NCBI GenBank assembly: GCA_016201085.1
Contig: JACQDO010000232.1
Coordinates: forward strand, 1 to 7,904
Reading direction: 5' to 3'
Length of the DNA: 7,904 bases
Source of the DNA: Hyphomicrobiales bacterium
GTDB lineage: Bacteria > Pseudomonadota > Alphaproteobacteria > Rhizobiales > Xanthobacteraceae
In this document: positions 6,244-7,904 of the stretch, one piece after another
Position numbering within the stretch: the stretch's first letter is position 1
How the letters are laid out: each line of letters opens with the position of its first letter
Position numbers and translations under genes: made by a program
Notes under the pieces: generated by a model
The model's input: the letters and a program-made list of their open reading frames with translations, nothing else
Told to the model about the DNA's origin: nothing
The model's database searches: none

Positions 6244-6252
6244 CTATTCCTC
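6244..6252. repeat. Right copy of 9-base direct repeat (end of gyrA)
   Basis: CTATTCCTC; on the minus strand GAG GAA TAG, the last two Glu codons and stop of gyrA. It lies two bases (AG) beyond the palindrome end. Because this copy is part of the coding sequence it is probably the original, with 6134-6142 the duplicate. Confidence 0.6.
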
Positions 6253-7904
6253 ATCCTCGCTCAAGCGCTCGACCGACACCACGTGCTCGTCCTCGTGCGT
6301 GTTGAGCACGATCACGCCCTGCGTCGAGCGGCCGGCGATGCGAATGCCGGAAACTTTGTTGCGGATCAGCTTGCCCTGGTCGGTGACCAGCATGACCTGG
6401 TCGTCCTCCTCGATCGGAAACGAGGCCACGAGGCGGCCGATCTTCGGCTTGAGCTTGAACTTGCCGTCCTTGCCCTTCTCCCAGATATCCATGGCGACGA
6501 TGCCTTTGCCGCCGCGGCCGGTGATCCGATATTCGTAAGAACTCGAGCGCTTGCCGTAGCCGCGCTCCGACAGCGTCAGCACGAACTGCTCGGCCGCCGA
6601 CAATTCCACATAGCGCTTCTCGCCGAGCTCGATGGCGGCCACCGCCTCCTCGCCGTCGGCCGCCACTTCCTCCTCCGCCGTGCCGCGCCGCACCGCGCTG
6701 GCGCGCTTGAGATAGGCCGCGCGTTCCTCCGAACTGGCGTCGGTGTGGCGCAGGATCGACATCGAGATCAGCTTGTCGTCGGCATCGAGCGCGATGCCGC
6801 GCACGCCCATCGAGGTGCGGCCGGTGAACACGCGCACGTCGGTGACCGGGAAGCGGATGCACTGGCCGCCCGAGGAGGTGATCAGCACGTCGTCCTTCTC
6901 GGTGCAGATCTGCACGCCGACGATGCCCTCGCCTTCCGACAGCTTCATGGCGATGATGCCGGAGCGGCGCACCTCGACGAAATCGGAGAGCTTGTTGCGC
7001 CGCACCGTGCCCTTGGTGCTGGCGAACATCACGTCGAGATTGCCCCAGGTCTTCTCGTCCTCGGGCAGCGGCATGATCGAGGTGATGGTCTCGCCCGGAT
7101 CGAGCGGCAGGATGTTGATCAGCGCTTTGCCTTTCGCCTGCGGCGCCGACAGCGGCAGCCGCCAGACCTTTTCCTTGTAGACCTGGCCGGCCGAGGAGAA
7201 GAACAGCACCGGCGTATGGGTGGAGGCGACGAACAGCCGCGAGACGAAATCCTCCTCGCGCACCTGCATGCCGCCGCGGCCTTTGCCGCCGCGCTTCTGC
7301 GCGCGATAGGTGGAGAGCGGCACGCGCTTGATGTAACCGAGATGCGAGACGGTGACGACCATGTCCTCGCGCTGGATCAGGTCCTCGTCGTCGACTTCCG
7401 CCTCCTGCTCGACGATCTCGGTGCGGCGCGGCGTGGCGAATTCGGCCTTCAGCGTGGTCAGCTCGTGCTTGATGATGGCCTGGATGCGCACGCGCGAACG
7501 CAGGATGTCGAGATAGTCGGCGATCTCGGCGGCAAGCTTGTCGAGCTCTTCCTTGATCTCGTCGCGGCCGAGCGCGGTGAGCCGCTGTAGGCGCAGGTCG
7601 AGGATGGCCTTGGCCTGCTCGGCGGAGAGCCGTGCGGTCCCGGTGGTGGTGACCTTGTGACGCGGATCGTCGATCAGCTCGATGAGCGAGGCGGCGGTGG
7701 CCGCGGGCCAATCGCGCGCCATCAAGGCTTCGCGCGCTTCGTTGGCGTCTTGCGAGGCACGGATGAGCCGGATCACCTCGTCGATATTGGCGACCGCGAT
7801 GGCGAGGCCGACCAGGATGTGGGCGCGATCGCGCGCCTTGCCGAGCAGGTACTTGGTGCGCCGGGAGATCACCTCTTCGCGGAAGGCGACGAAGGACGTG
7901 AGCA
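6244..7904 (-). CDS. gyrA: DNA gyrase subunit A, C-terminal part (runs off the window)
   Basis: GyrA is the DNA-cleaving and DNA-wrapping subunit of the A2B2 topoisomerase that adds negative supercoils. The window holds the last 552 codons; the frame is open to position 7904, so the catalytic Tyr and quinolone-resistance region lie outside. It opens with LTSFVAFREEVISRRTKYLL and KARDRAHILVGLAIAVANID, corresponding to the tower/coiled-coil region around residue 360 of E. coli GyrA. The GyrA box essential for wrapping is at window residues 202-208 (positions 7279-7299) as QKRGGKG instead of E. coli QRRGGKG. The beta-pinwheel blades of the C-terminal domain follow, with repeated GRxSxGVRGI-like turns (GRTSMGVRGIAL, GRGGKGIVAMDI, GRSTQGVIVLNT). 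An acidic linker of about 30 residues rich in Glu and Ala interrupts the domain, and the protein ends LSEDEE. Its stop abuts the palindromic repeat. Confidence 0.98.
   Translation of the reverse strand, partial: LTSFVAFREEVISRRTKYLLGKARDRAHILVGLAIAVANIDEVIRLIRASQDANEAREALMARDWPAATAASLIELIDDPRHKVTTTGTARLSAEQAKAILDLRLQRLTALGRDEIKEELDKLAAEIADYLDILRSRVRIQAIIKHELTTLKAEFATPRRTEIVEQEAEVDDEDLIQREDMVVTVSHLGYIKRVPLSTYRAQKRGGKGRGGMQVREEDFVSRLFVASTHTPVLFFSSAGQVYKEKVWRLPLSAPQAKGKALINILPLDPGETITSIMPLPEDEKTWGNLDVMFASTKGTVRRNKLSDFVEVRRSGIIAMKLSEGEGIVGVQICTEKDDVLITSSGGQCIRFPVTDVRVFTGRTSMGVRGIALDADDKLISMSILRHTDASSEERAAYLKRASAVRRGTAEEEVAADGEEAVAAIELGEKRYVELSAAEQFVLTLSERGYGKRSSSYEYRITGRGGKGIVAMDIWEKGKDGKFKLKPKIGRLVASFPIEEDDQVMLVTDQGKLIRNKVSGIRIAGRSTQGVIVLNTHEDEHVVSVERLSEDEE

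Noticed and set aside
6167..6538. Plus-strand open frame spanning the palindrome and the end of gyrA
   Set aside because: It starts inside the repeat and runs antisense to gyrA; Ser/Pro-rich translation with no recognisable feature or ribosome-binding site.
6283..7590. Long plus-strand open frame (435 codons) opposite gyrA
   Set aside because: A shadow of a high-GC coding region: the composition is Arg/Ala/Asp/His-rich low-complexity with no domain, and the opposite strand is unmistakable gyrA.

Overview
The window looks like a chromosomal housekeeping segment from an alphaproteobacterium of the order Rhizobiales, most like the Bradyrhizobiaceae/Xanthobacteraceae group. This is inferred from high GC, from protein sequences typical of that group (GyrA, CoaD, QueA), and from the gene order gyrA ... 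coaD - cyclophilin - cyclophilin - queA - tgt, which is the familiar rhizobial order. No rRNA, tRNA, CRISPR array, transposase or phage gene is seen.

Left block (1-3484, all minus strand, read right to left): coaD (last-but-one step of CoA synthesis), an exported cyclophilin, a cytoplasmic cyclophilin, a small exported protein of unknown function, queA and the first 90 codons of tgt. The gaps are 31, 45, 26 and 17 bases, and queA/tgt overlap by 4 bases, so this reads as one operon. QueA and Tgt act in the same pathway (queuosine in tRNA); the two cyclophilins cover the two sides of the inner membrane. The unknown protein is an extra piece in an otherwise familiar order and has visibly lower GC.

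Middle block (3600-5512, plus strand): a 73-residue exported protein of unknown function, a Bug/TctC-type periplasmic solute-binding protein, and an exported ankyrin-repeat protein whose start overlaps the Bug stop (ATGA). All three carry signal peptides. Facing them, with only 4 bases between the stop codons, is a LysE/RhtB-family exporter on the minus strand (5517-6131).

Right block (6132-7904): a 99-base palindromic repeat flanked by a perfect 9-base direct repeat lies between lysE and gyrA; then comes the C-terminal 552 codons of gyrA (minus strand, continuing past the window). The direct repeat duplicates the last two codons plus stop of gyrA, and its copy supplies the apparent ribosome-binding site of lysE. 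This is the best candidate for something worth a second look: the footprint of a small non-coding element that inserted at the gyrA stop codon.

Overall this is mostly an ordinary core region with a modest accessory insertion between gyrA and coaD. I do not see a complete novel defence, biosynthetic or mobile system. No gene-free stretch exceeds about 115 bases.
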